Of a DNA stretch of 42,064 nt, positions 31,878 to 40,081 are shown one piece after another. Positions within the stretch are counted from its first letter, which is position 1. Each line of letters begins with the position of its first letter. This DNA comes from Chloroflexota bacterium (GTDB lineage: Bacteria; Chloroflexota; Dehalococcoidia; Lucifugimonadales; UBA1127): the NCBI GenBank assembly GCA_026713825.1, contig JAPONS010000030.1, forward strand, positions 1 to 42,064, in the 5' to 3' direction. The notes below the pieces were generated by a model. The model was not told the origin of the DNA. It saw nothing but the letters and a program-made list of their open reading frames with translations, and searched no databases. Made by a program: the position numbers and the translations under genes.

Positions 31878-32270
31878 ATGAGCACAGATGACCGCCAGAG
31901 TGAAGCCAGGACAGTTGCCGACTCCAAGAACCTCACCGTCAGCGGTGAGACCAGCAATGGTGTTTTGCTAGCCAGCGTCGCCGGCCGTGTCGACGGCAGC
32001 AACGCCCAGGACTTTCAGAGCGCCATAGAAACACTTTTGGGTGACGGCGCCGCTGCCCTTGTCATGGACTTGGAAAACCTCGCCTACATCAGCAGCGCCG
32101 GTCTCCGTGTAATCCTGCTGATCTCCCGGCAGATGCAGGGTCGGTCCGGCAAGTTTGGCGTCTGCGGGTTGACCGGCCCCATCAGCGAGGTGTTCGCCCT
32201 CAGCGGCTTCGACAAGATTATCCCCATCCACGCCGCTCGGGCAGACGCCCTTTCGGCGCTTGGTGGCTAG
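31878..32270 (+). CDS. STAS-domain anti-sigma factor antagonist (RsbV/SpoIIAA-like)
   Basis: The 130-residue protein is a stand-alone STAS domain: VLLASVAGRVDGSNAQDFQSAI (about 29-50), VMDLENLAYISSAGLRVIL with the phosphorylatable Ser of ISSAGL near 75, and VCGLTGPISEVFALSGFDKIIPI. In partner-switching systems the unphosphorylated form binds the RsbW-type kinase and frees its target. AAGGAGCAGGG precedes the ATG. It is the first intact gene of a cluster that also encodes the opposing phosphatase and kinase, so the regulatory circuit is complete apart from the sigma factor or other target. Confidence 0.92.
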   Translation: MSTDDRQSEARTVADSKNLTVSGETSNGVLLASVAGRVDGSNAQDFQSAIETLLGDGAAALVMDLENLAYISSAGLRVILLISRQMQGRSGKFGVCGLTGPISEVFALSGFDKIIPIHAARADALSALGG

Positions 32271-32375
32271 GGCAACTCTCAGTCGTACCGTGACTGGCCC
32301 GGCCATCCAGGGAAGTCCCTGTAGGCGTCAATGCCGGATACGCTTCTAGTAGCCCTGCCAGGGAGTGAAATACGC

Positions 32376-33560
32376 ATGGAACAACCTGCGGAGAACGAAC
32401 GCACCTATAAAATCCTCGTGGTAGACGACGAGCCCGACGTTGAGCCGCTGGTGCTCCAGCGCATGCGGCGGCGCATTCGCTCGGGCAGGTATTCGTTCGT
32501 GTTCGCGCAGAATGGCGTCGAGGCCCTTGAGCGGCTCCAGAATGACGGCACCATCGACATGGTGGTTTCCGACATCAACATGCCGCAAATGGACGGCCTG
32601 ACGCTGCTGCAGCAGATTCCCAACGTGGACCCGGACATTCGCGCCGTCATTATTTCCGCCTACGGCGACATGAAGAACATCCGCACAGCCATGAACCGCG
32701 GAGCCTTTGACTTTGTCACCAAGCCCATCGACTTCGAGGACCTGGAGGTCACCATCGATCGTACTCTTGGGCACATTGCCCAGTGGCGCGAGGCCCTCTC
32801 CTCCCGCGACAAGCTGGTAGCCCTCCAGAATGAGTTGGATGTCGCGCGCAATATGCAGCAGTCCATCCTCCCCACCGCATTCCCCAAGGGCGACGATTTT
32901 GAGATTTACGGAAGCATGGAGCCTGCACGCAGCGTCGGCGGCGACTTCTTCGACGTCGTCCAGCTGGACCATGAACGCGTCGGCGTCGCCATTGCGGACG
33001 TCTCCGGCAAGGGCGTGCCCGCCGCGCTCTTCATGATGTCCAGCCGTACCCTGCTCAAGGGTTCCGCCATTGGCCACCCGGAGCCTGCGGAAGTGCTGAA
33101 GGAAGTGAATGACCTCCTCACCCAGGACAACGATGCCGCCATGTTCGTCACCGTTTTCTACGCGGTATACGATGCCTACACGGGAAGGTTCACTTACGCC
33201 AACGGCGGTCACAATGCTCCCCTGCTCATCAAGGCAAACGGAGAACGCTCCCTTTTGCCCCTGACCGCCGGGCTGGCGTTGGCCATCGTTCCGGACATGG
33301 AATTCCAGCAGGACTCCATTGTGCTCAGCCCCGGCGATACCGTGGTCCTGTATACCGACGGCGTCAACGAGGCCATGAATCGAGACCATGAAGAGTTTGG
33401 CAATGACCGGCTCCTCGAAATCTTTGCCGGCCGTCCACCCAAGTCAGCGACTGAAGCCAACGACGTCACGTTTGCCGCGGTGGCAGAATTTGTGGCAGGC
33501 GCGGCCCAGTCCGACGACATCACCTGCTTGGTCCTCCACCGCAAGGGGGCTAACACTTGA
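32376..33560 (+). CDS. Response regulator-PP2C phosphatase (RsbU-like)
   Basis: The 394-residue protein has a receiver domain (about 11-130) with acidic pocket D17/D18, phospho-acceptor D66 (VSDINMP), S94 and K116, then a coiled linker (about 135-165) and a SpoIIE/PP2C phosphatase domain. The phosphatase motifs are SVGGDFFD (D190 region), IADVSGKGVPAA, NGGHNAP, LYTDGVNEA and SDDITCLV. Phosphorylation of the receiver would control dephosphorylation of the STAS protein. The ATG at 32376 was preferred over one at 32331 because CAGGGAG precedes it and the receiver follows directly. It overlaps the next gene by 4 bases (TTGA). The histidine kinase two genes on is the likely partner. Confidence 0.93.
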   Translation: MEQPAENERTYKILVVDDEPDVEPLVLQRMRRRIRSGRYSFVFAQNGVEALERLQNDGTIDMVVSDINMPQMDGLTLLQQIPNVDPDIRAVIISAYGDMKNIRTAMNRGAFDFVTKPIDFEDLEVTIDRTLGHIAQWREALSSRDKLVALQNELDVARNMQQSILPTAFPKGDDFEIYGSMEPARSVGGDFFDVVQLDHERVGVAIADVSGKGVPAALFMMSSRTLLKGSAIGHPEPAEVLKEVNDLLTQDNDAAMFVTVFYAVYDAYTGRFTYANGGHNAPLLIKANGERSLLPLTAGLALAIVPDMEFQQDSIVLSPGDTVVLYTDGVNEAMNRDHEEFGNDRLLEIFAGRPPKSATEANDVTFAAVAEFVAGAAQSDDITCLVLHRKGANT

Positions 33561-33976
33561 GCGAAACCCTCGCACTGAAGGTCCGCACCAACCGCGATGA
33601 GATCGGTCACATCACAGCCGAGGTGGAGACCCTTGCGGAGCGCGAAGGCTGGGCTGCAGAACTTTCCTATAAGGTCAACCTGGCCTTGGAAGAGTTGGTC
33701 ATCAACATCATGGACTACGGGTTCGAGAGCGGTGACCATGAGATTGACATCACCCTCATCTCAGAGGACCACCGGCTTACCATCGAAATCGCGGACAGCG
33801 GGAAGCCATTCGATCCGCTGAATGAAGCCCCCGTGCCCGACGTGAATGCCCCCATGGCCGAGCGTCCTATCGGTGGCCTGGGCGTCTATCTTGTCCGAAA
33901 CATGATGGATGACATGCAGTACCGCAGAGAGGGAGACCGCAACTACCTCACCTTGATCGCCAATAGGGAGAAGTAG
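33557..33976 (+). CDS. Anti-sigma factor/serine kinase (RsbW/SpoIIAB-like)
   Basis: The 139-residue protein is a GHKL ATPase of the RsbW type. It shows the N box NLALEELVINIMDYGF (about 37-52), G1 box EIADSGKPFDPL and G2 box GGLGVYLVRNMMD. It would phosphorylate the STAS protein and hold an unknown partner, usually a sigma factor, when the STAS protein is phosphorylated. It begins with TTG, whose bases overlap the TGA of the phosphatase gene, so the two are translationally coupled. No sigma factor gene lies nearby. Confidence 0.92.
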   Translation: MSETLALKVRTNRDEIGHITAEVETLAEREGWAAELSYKVNLALEELVINIMDYGFESGDHEIDITLISEDHRLTIEIADSGKPFDPLNEAPVPDVNAPMAERPIGGLGVYLVRNMMDDMQYRREGDRNYLTLIANREK

Positions 33977-33981
33977 ATCGG

Positions 33982-35292
33982 ATGTCTGGAGAACAGACGG
34001 CCATGCGCCCCACAGTTCGGAGCGGATTGGCCAAGGCTCTCTTGATTGCCGCCGCTCTCTTCGCCATCGTGTCGGGTTCCTGCGACTTTATCCCCTTCTT
34101 GGGCGGAGAGAACGCGGAAGGAGGCGGCACCCAAACCCCGGATAACGTCGTCACCCTTACTCCGACAGCAGAGCCTGTGAATGCGGGCGTCCCCGGCGTC
34201 GCGCCGAATCGCATCCACTTTGGACAGAGCGCCGACTTCAGCGGCTCCGCCGCCGCGCTTGGCCAGAACATGCGCATCGGAATACAAGCGGCGTTCAATG
34301 AGGTGAATGACCAGGGCGGCATCAATGGCCGGCGCATGGAGCTCTCCAACCTTGATGACCTCTATACTCCTGAGAAGGCTGTCATCAACACGATCAGGCT
34401 CATTGAGGAGCTTGAGGTATTCGCGCTTATCGGCGCCGTCGGCACGCCGACATCCCGTGCCGCCGTCCCCGTTGCGCAGGAGGCCGGCGTCCCGTACATT
34501 GCGCCCTTCACCGGCGCGGAATTCCTTCGGGACCCCCAGCTCGAAAATGTGCTCAACCTCCGCTCCTCCTACTTTCAGGAGACAGAGGAAATGGTGGAGC
34601 GGCTGACTACGGACTTGGGCATCACCCGCATTTCCATTCTCTACCAGGATGACTCGTTTGGCCGCGCCGGACTTCAGGGCGTCCTCAACGCCATGGAAAA
34701 GCGTGATATGGAGTTGGCCTCCATCGGCCTTTACCAGCGGCTTACCACCGCGGTCAAGGCTGCCCTTCTTGACATCCGTCAGGGTGACCCTCAAGCCGTC
34801 ATCATCATCGGCGCGTATCAACCGGCTGCTGCGCTCATTAAATGGGCCCGGCATCTGGGCATGGACCCGGTGTTCATCGCAGTGTCCTTTGTCGGCAGCA
34901 ACGCCCTGGCTGAGAGTCTGGGATCGGGCGGAGAGGATGTCTTCATCACGCAGGTCGTGCCCTTCCCCTCGGACGCCTCCCTTCCCATAACCCAGGAATA
35001 CCTGCGTGCCCTCGAACGGTACTTCCCCAACAGAGAGCCGGGCTTCGTGTCCTTCGAGGGATACCTGGCGGGCAGGTTGGCCATCGAGGGAGTCAAGCGC
35101 TGTGGTGAAGACATCACGCGGGAGTGCTTCCTTGAGTCACTCCGTGACGGCGAGCCTATCGACCTCGGCGGGTTCCATGTACAGTACGGCCAGGGTGACA
35201 ATCAGGGCTCGGACAGGGTATTCATCACCCGAATTGACGAGAACGGCGAGTTTCAGCCTGTAACAAACATGCGCGACGCATTTGTTCAATAG
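33982..35292 (+). CDS. Leu/Ile/Val-type (family 6) periplasmic-binding lipoprotein
   Basis: The 436-residue product has a lipoprotein signal (IAAALFAIVSGSC, Cys34), a polar linker with a Thr-rich stretch (about 40-75), and the two-lobed binding domain of family 6. Recognisable pieces are RIHFGQSADFSGSAAALGQNM, GGINGRRMELSNLDDLYTP, ALIGAVGTPTSRAAVPVAQ and ISILYQDDSFGRAGL. It starts 5 bp after the kinase gene and ends 10 bp before the histidine kinase gene, so it belongs to the signalling operon, not to an ABC transporter; no permease is near. It is therefore a candidate ligand sensor that hands a signal to the kinase across the membrane, by inference. Confidence 0.9.
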   Translation: MSGEQTAMRPTVRSGLAKALLIAAALFAIVSGSCDFIPFLGGENAEGGGTQTPDNVVTLTPTAEPVNAGVPGVAPNRIHFGQSADFSGSAAALGQNMRIGIQAAFNEVNDQGGINGRRMELSNLDDLYTPEKAVINTIRLIEELEVFALIGAVGTPTSRAAVPVAQEAGVPYIAPFTGAEFLRDPQLENVLNLRSSYFQETEEMVERLTTDLGITRISILYQDDSFGRAGLQGVLNAMEKRDMELASIGLYQRLTTAVKAALLDIRQGDPQAVIIIGAYQPAAALIKWARHLGMDPVFIAVSFVGSNALAESLGSGGEDVFITQVVPFPSDASLPITQEYLRALERYFPNREPGFVSFEGYLAGRLAIEGVKRCGEDITRECFLESLRDGEPIDLGGFHVQYGQGDNQGSDRVFITRIDENGEFQPVTNMRDAFVQ

Positions 35293-35302
35293 GGGCAGAG
35301 TC

Positions 35303-37537
35303 ATGTTTAGGTCAATACTGAATCTCCGGTATAGGATCTCAACACAGCTCTATATGGCGCTGGGCAGCGCGGTGGCCCTCACCATCGCCGCCAGTCTTGT
35401 CGGCTGGTTCTCCTTCAACAACCTCGGCGAGGTCCAAAGCCGTGTGAACGATGACACGGTGCCGGAGCTTACGGCGGCGTTCAAGGTCGCCCAGAGCACC
35501 GCGTCCCTCACCGACGCAGCGCCCCGCCTGGCCAGCGCCAACTCATTCCAGGACTTGGCCTCCATTGCCTCCAGTGTTGAGCAGTCCCACCAGAACCTCC
35601 TGGAAGATCTGTCGGCGCTGCGGAGCGGGGAGCAGCACACCGCCACCTTCCTCGGCATCGAGTCGAACATCGATAACCTGCTCGGCAATATCGACGCCAT
35701 TCGGGAACTGCGCGCCATGCACTTTCAGCTGGAATCTCGCTCTGAGTTTCTTCGCCAGGATCTCGCAGATGTCCGTGAGCAGTTGGATGAACTGCTGGTA
35801 TCTGAAGTCGACGACCAGATCTTTTTCACCATGACGGGCTTCCGGACACTTGAGGACCCACCGATCCTCCCTGAAGAACACTTCTCCACGGAGCAGCTTG
35901 GCCGCTATCGCCTGCTGGCGGACCTTCACGCTCAATCCGACAGCTCGACGCTCCTGTTGGAGAGCGCCTTCAGCATCTCCGCTGCGGCTCTCCTGAAGCC
36001 GCTGGAGGAGAGCTTTGAGTCCTCCTCCGGTGAAATCCTCCGCATTCAGACAGCCATGGGTAACAGTAATCTTCAGGAGGAACTGGATCCTTTGCTGGAC
36101 CAGCTTGTGGAGTTGGGCCTTGGCGATCAGGGAGTGTTCATTACACTGAGTGAATCACTGCGCCTTGCGGAGAGGCAGGATCTTCTTGCCGCGGAAAATC
36201 GGGGCATCTCGGTCGCACTGGTGTCTCAAGTTGACGGCCTTGTAGACGCCGCCAACGTGCGGGCGGCAGAGGCAACGCTAGCGTCAGAGGAAGCAATCTC
36301 CACTGGTCAGGCGCTCCTCCTCTCCATCAGCGGCATCAGCGTCGGCGGCGCCATCCTCATCGCCTGGCTCTTCGTCGGCCGCTCTCTGTTGCGGCGCCTT
36401 GCAACCCTCTCAGCCTGGATGCGCCGAATGGCCAGCGGTGACCTCGAAGCCAAGGTCGAGATGAAGGGCCGCGACGAGGTAGCCAACATGGCCGCCGCGC
36501 TGGAGGTCTTCCGCCAGCACGCCCTGGAAGTGCAACGCCTCAACCTTGTTGAAGAGCTGGCAGGTGAGCTACAGGGCAAGAACGAGGAATTGGAGAGCGC
36601 CCTTTCCCAGCTCAACCGCGCACAAGACCAGATTGTGATGCGTGAGAAGCTGGCTGCGCTCGGTGAGCTTACGGCCGGCGTTGCCCACGAGATCCGCAAT
36701 CCGCTCAACTTCGTCAAGAATTTCTCCGAAGTCTCGACGGAGCTCCTGGAAGAGCTGCATGAGGTGCTCGACGAAGCGGGCGACAGCATTCCACAGAAAA
36801 AGCGGGACGAGATTCAGGAAATCTCCGACGACCTGTCCAGCAACCTTGACCGCATCGGCTCTCACACGGCGCGCGCCAACCGCATCGTCCACGACATGCT
36901 CATGATGGGCCGCGATACGGCCGAGTGGCAGACCATCGACGTCAACAACATCGTCGATGAATACTCCCGGCTGGCGTTCCACAGCGCACGCGCAACCGAT
37001 CCCGACTTCCAATTGGACTTGCAGGTATCCCTGGATAGCAACGTTGGCCAATTGGAGGCCATCCCGCAGGACCTTGGCCGCGTCTTCCTCAACATCGTCA
37101 GCAACGCCTGTTACGCCACTGACGAGAAGAGAAAGGAAATCCTCCGCACAGGCGGCAACTACATGCCAACGGTGTGGATCGAAACAATCAGGGACGAGGA
37201 ACGGATCACCATCAAGGTTCGGGACAACGCCAACGGCATGCCCCCGGATGTTGTCGAGAGGATCTTCAATCCGTTCTTCACCACAAAGCCCACGGGACAG
37301 GGTACAGGACTGGGCCTGGCAATCTCCAACGACATCATCCGGGAGCATGGCGGCTCAATCGATGTTATGAGCACGCCGGGCGAGGGTACGGAGATGACCA
37401 TACATTTGCCTTTGGTGAACGCGGCCCGCGCCACCGAGACTGCCGAAGAACCCGTGGCAGCAGAGGATGACCTCGATGACGACGATGATGAAGAGGTGGT
37501 GGGCGCCGTGGAGTCCGATGCTGCGGACGGCGCCTAG
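35303..37537 (+). CDS. Membrane sensor histidine kinase (HAMP)
   Basis: The 744-residue kinase has a TM helix (about 18-36), a long helical periplasmic sensor (37-335), a second TM helix (336-358), a HAMP domain (about 360-412) and a coiled coil. The kinase core follows with H462 in VAHEIRNPLN, N601 in NIVSNAC, the G1 box DNANGMP and the G2 box GTGLGLAI. The C-terminus ends in a highly acidic tail (EDDLDDDDDEE, about 721-731). No receiver is attached, so the receiver of the phosphatase in the same cluster is the natural acceptor. The ATG at 35303 was chosen over a TTG at 35282 inside the previous gene. The long periplasmic sensor could dock the neighbouring binding lipoprotein. Confidence 0.93.
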   Translation: MFRSILNLRYRISTQLYMALGSAVALTIAASLVGWFSFNNLGEVQSRVNDDTVPELTAAFKVAQSTASLTDAAPRLASANSFQDLASIASSVEQSHQNLLEDLSALRSGEQHTATFLGIESNIDNLLGNIDAIRELRAMHFQLESRSEFLRQDLADVREQLDELLVSEVDDQIFFTMTGFRTLEDPPILPEEHFSTEQLGRYRLLADLHAQSDSSTLLLESAFSISAAALLKPLEESFESSSGEILRIQTAMGNSNLQEELDPLLDQLVELGLGDQGVFITLSESLRLAERQDLLAAENRGISVALVSQVDGLVDAANVRAAEATLASEEAISTGQALLLSISGISVGGAILIAWLFVGRSLLRRLATLSAWMRRMASGDLEAKVEMKGRDEVANMAAALEVFRQHALEVQRLNLVEELAGELQGKNEELESALSQLNRAQDQIVMREKLAALGELTAGVAHEIRNPLNFVKNFSEVSTELLEELHEVLDEAGDSIPQKKRDEIQEISDDLSSNLDRIGSHTARANRIVHDMLMMGRDTAEWQTIDVNNIVDEYSRLAFHSARATDPDFQLDLQVSLDSNVGQLEAIPQDLGRVFLNIVSNACYATDEKRKEILRTGGNYMPTVWIETIRDEERITIKVRDNANGMPPDVVERIFNPFFTTKPTGQGTGLGLAISNDIIREHGGSIDVMSTPGEGTEMTIHLPLVNAARATETAEEPVAAEDDLDDDDDEEVVGAVESDAADGA

Positions 37538-37587
37538 CCCGCCACAGTCAGTGCGGTCGCAGCTCCGTAGCCGACGATGATGAGGGT

Positions 37588-39468
37588 CTAGACCGTGGCT
37601 TCCTGCTGCTGGGGAAACATCTCCAGCACCATCTGAACGATGCCGTCCGTGTCCAGTTGAAGCTGCCTTCGTTGGTCGGCTGCCGTGCCGTGCTCCACGA
37701 AGGAGTCCGGCATGCCGATACGGCGCACGGTCACCCCCTCCGCCCTCGCGTCCGACAACGCCTCGAGGACTGCGGATCCAAATCCCCCAGCCAGGACGTT
37801 TTCCTCGATGGTCACGATGCGGCCCGTATTGCGGGCAGCGTCGAGCAGCAGGTCCACGTCAAGGGGTTTCACAAAGAGCGCATTCACCACGCCACACGCG
37901 ATTCCGTGCTCCGCCAGCCTGTCTGCGGCCTGCATCGCCGCCGTGCCGGGCTTGCCTAGCACGAAAAGGGTCACGTCGCGCCCCTCGCGCATAACAATGC
38001 CCTTCCCAATTGGCAACTCCTGCAGTTCGGCGTCCAGCTCCGCGCCGGCGGCCGACCCCCGGGCGATGCGAATGGCAAACGGCCCCGGATGCCGGTAGGC
38101 CGTGTAGATCAGGTGCTGCAAGTCGTTTTCGTCCATCGGCGCCGCCACGATGGCGTTGGGCAGCACTCGCAGGTACGATATGTCGAAGGCGCCATGATGG
38201 GTCTTGCCGTCCTCCCCCACAATGCCGGCCCTATCCGCGATGAGCGTGACCGGAAGGTTGGGCAAGCAAACGTCGTGTACCACTTGGTCAAAGGCGCGTT
38301 GCATGAACGTGGAATAGATGGACACAAACGGGTGCATGCCATCCGCGGCCATGCCGGCAGCCATGCTCACCGCGTGCTGCTCAGCAATTCCCACGTCAAA
38401 CACCCGGTCGGGAAACTCCTGCAGCACTTCCGCCAGCCCGGTGCCTTCCAGCATGGCGGCGGAGATGCCCACGACCCCGCGGTCTTCCTGCATGATGTGG
38501 CTGATGGTCTTGGCAAACACCGCCGAATAGGTAGGGGCGCCGGAGCCTGCTCCAAGCGGTGAGCTGGGCTGGTGGAACTTCACAGGGTCGTCCTCGGCCG
38601 GCTTGTAGCCATGCCCCTTGTGTGTCACAACGTGGACCAAAGGCACCCGGCCCAACGTGACCTTAGCCTGCTCCAGCGTCTCCTGGAGTTGCTTTATGTC
38701 ATGTCCGTCAACGGGTCCCAGATAATGGAAGCCCATCTCCGTCCACATGACCGTTGGCAGGATGAAGCCCTCTATGCCGCCGCCCATGCGCTTCACGAGC
38801 CGGTAGATCGCCTCCCCGCTGGGCACCCGCCTCGACAGGGCCCGCATCCGGCCGATCATCGCCTGGTACTCCGGGTGGCTGATGAGCTTTCTTCGCCAAT
38901 TGGTGAGGAAGCCGATGTTCTCAGAGATCGACATTCCATTGTCGTTCAACACGATGATGAGCCGCTCCGGGCTGCGGTGGACAAGGTTGTTCAGCGCTTC
39001 GAGGCTCGATCCGGACGTCAGCGCGCCGTCCCCAACGACGCACACCGTCCACGCCTCGGTTCCCCGGTTCGCGACGCTCTCGGCAATGCCGTGGGCCACA
39101 GAAAGGCCGGTGCCCGCGTGCCCGGCTACCAGGACGTCGTGCGGGCTCTCCGTGGGCTCGCCGAAGCCCGATATGCCGCCCGCAAGTCTGATGTCCTTGA
39201 ACTCGTCACGCCGGCCGGTCACCAGCTTGTGCGTGTAAAGCTGGTTGGTGGTGTCCCAGACGATGCGGTCCGTGGGGCTCTCGAATACCTTGTGGATCGC
39301 CAGCGTGAGCTCTACTACGCCGAGGTTGGAAGCCAGGTGACCGCCACGCTCCGTGATGACCTCGACGATAGTGTCTCGCGCTTCTTGGGCAAGCTGCTCC
39401 ATCTCCGCTTGCGACAGCTGCTTGAGGTCGGCTGGGCCCTCTATTCTGTCCAACAGGCGGTCGGTCAT
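37588..39468 (-). CDS. dxs: 1-deoxy-D-xylulose-5-phosphate synthase
   Basis: The 626-residue protein condenses pyruvate and glyceraldehyde 3-phosphate in the first step of the MEP isoprenoid pathway. Visible are H44 (RGGHLASNLGVVELT), the TPP motif GDGALTSGSSLEALNN (146-161), LGPVDGHD, the acceptor-side GIAEQHAVSMAAGMA with its catalytic Glu, and DRAGIVGEDGKTHHGAFD. Length matches E. coli Dxs (620). One strongly conserved motif, usually D-x-GHQ-x-Y-x-HK, reads DTTNQLYTHK here, so the conserved His is Asn (N75). GGAGG precedes the ATG at 39468, and a promoter lies about 70 bp upstream. It is transcribed toward the histidine kinase gene and is not functionally linked to it. Confidence 0.93.
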   Translation of the reverse strand: MTDRLLDRIEGPADLKQLSQAEMEQLAQEARDTIVEVITERGGHLASNLGVVELTLAIHKVFESPTDRIVWDTTNQLYTHKLVTGRRDEFKDIRLAGGISGFGEPTESPHDVLVAGHAGTGLSVAHGIAESVANRGTEAWTVCVVGDGALTSGSSLEALNNLVHRSPERLIIVLNDNGMSISENIGFLTNWRRKLISHPEYQAMIGRMRALSRRVPSGEAIYRLVKRMGGGIEGFILPTVMWTEMGFHYLGPVDGHDIKQLQETLEQAKVTLGRVPLVHVVTHKGHGYKPAEDDPVKFHQPSSPLGAGSGAPTYSAVFAKTISHIMQEDRGVVGISAAMLEGTGLAEVLQEFPDRVFDVGIAEQHAVSMAAGMAADGMHPFVSIYSTFMQRAFDQVVHDVCLPNLPVTLIADRAGIVGEDGKTHHGAFDISYLRVLPNAIVAAPMDENDLQHLIYTAYRHPGPFAIRIARGSAAGAELDAELQELPIGKGIVMREGRDVTLFVLGKPGTAAMQAADRLAEHGIACGVVNALFVKPLDVDLLLDAARNTGRIVTIEENVLAGGFGSAVLEALSDARAEGVTVRRIGMPDSFVEHGTAADQRRQLQLDTDGIVQMVLEMFPQQQEATV

Positions 39469-39537
39469 CTGATGCCTCCTCTGTAGTTGGGCGGCCACAC
39501 GAAGCCGTGAGGGAAAGCGGCCCCCTTCATATACGCT

Positions 39538-39566
39538 ACTCTACGGGATTCAACACTTGGATACAA
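39538..39566 (-). promoter_or_regulatory. Promoter of dxs
   Basis: On the minus strand: TTGTAT (39561-39566), 17 bp, TAGAGT (39538-39543), about 70 bp before the start codon. The -35 box overlaps the inverted repeat at 39557-39582. Confidence 0.5.
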
Positions 39567-39582
39567 GGAAAGCAGTATCCAA
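39557..39582. repeat. Inverted repeat over the dxs promoter
   Basis: TTGGATAC (39557-39564), 10-bp spacer, GTATCCAA (39575-39582): perfect 8-bp arms. The left arm overlaps the -35 of dxs. It could be a repressor operator or a hairpin. Confidence 0.5.
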
Positions 39583-40081
39583 GGGGGCAAAACTGAGACC
39601 GCGTGCCATTTCGGCAACGGCGCTCCCGCCCCTGTCGCCAACCCCGTGATTGTTCGTCGTAGACGTGGTCCGGCAACCCGTAGCTGATGCCGGCCTCAGT
39701 TAAGGCGGACACGCTCTGGAGCTGCGTGAAGTCATTGATAATGACTGGAGTAAAGCCGAATGGCGCAATTGCTTGGCCCCTCAAGCGCCAAGTATCTCGG
39801 CCAACCAAACAGTAAGTGCAGTGACAACCAGGGTGAGAAAGGAGTTCCCGCCGATTCTGACGGTAAGTCACAGCGTTTCTATACGTACCCTCTGCAACAA
39901 TTGCATCAAGAACTTTTCAATTAACTTCGATATTCCAGGTCACACAGTAGTTGATTTCGGGTTAATCTCCGCCTACTGCATGAACTCTCCAAACATCGTA
40001 TAGTAGGTGGTGCTTCCGGCTTGTGGGCGTTGCATCCGCTTGCCATGCCTCCATTCCACCCAATGCATTCAAGGAGGAACT
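39583..40081. other. Long intergenic region upstream of the PhoX-like gene
   Basis: About 500 bp with no gene I recognise. A minus-strand frame of 111 codons (39536-39871, GTG start, no Shine-Dalgarno) contains several Cys (CHCTYC, CFPC) and a plausible central stretch, but nothing familiar; it is left uncalled. The second half is AT-richer than its surroundings. A -10-like TATAGT at 39999-40004 lies 78 bp before the PhoX-like start without a clear -35. Confidence 0.35.

Noticed and set aside
33982-35292. Branched-chain amino acid ABC transporter
   Set aside because: Only the binding protein is present. It is locked between switch and kinase genes, with no permease or ATPase nearby.
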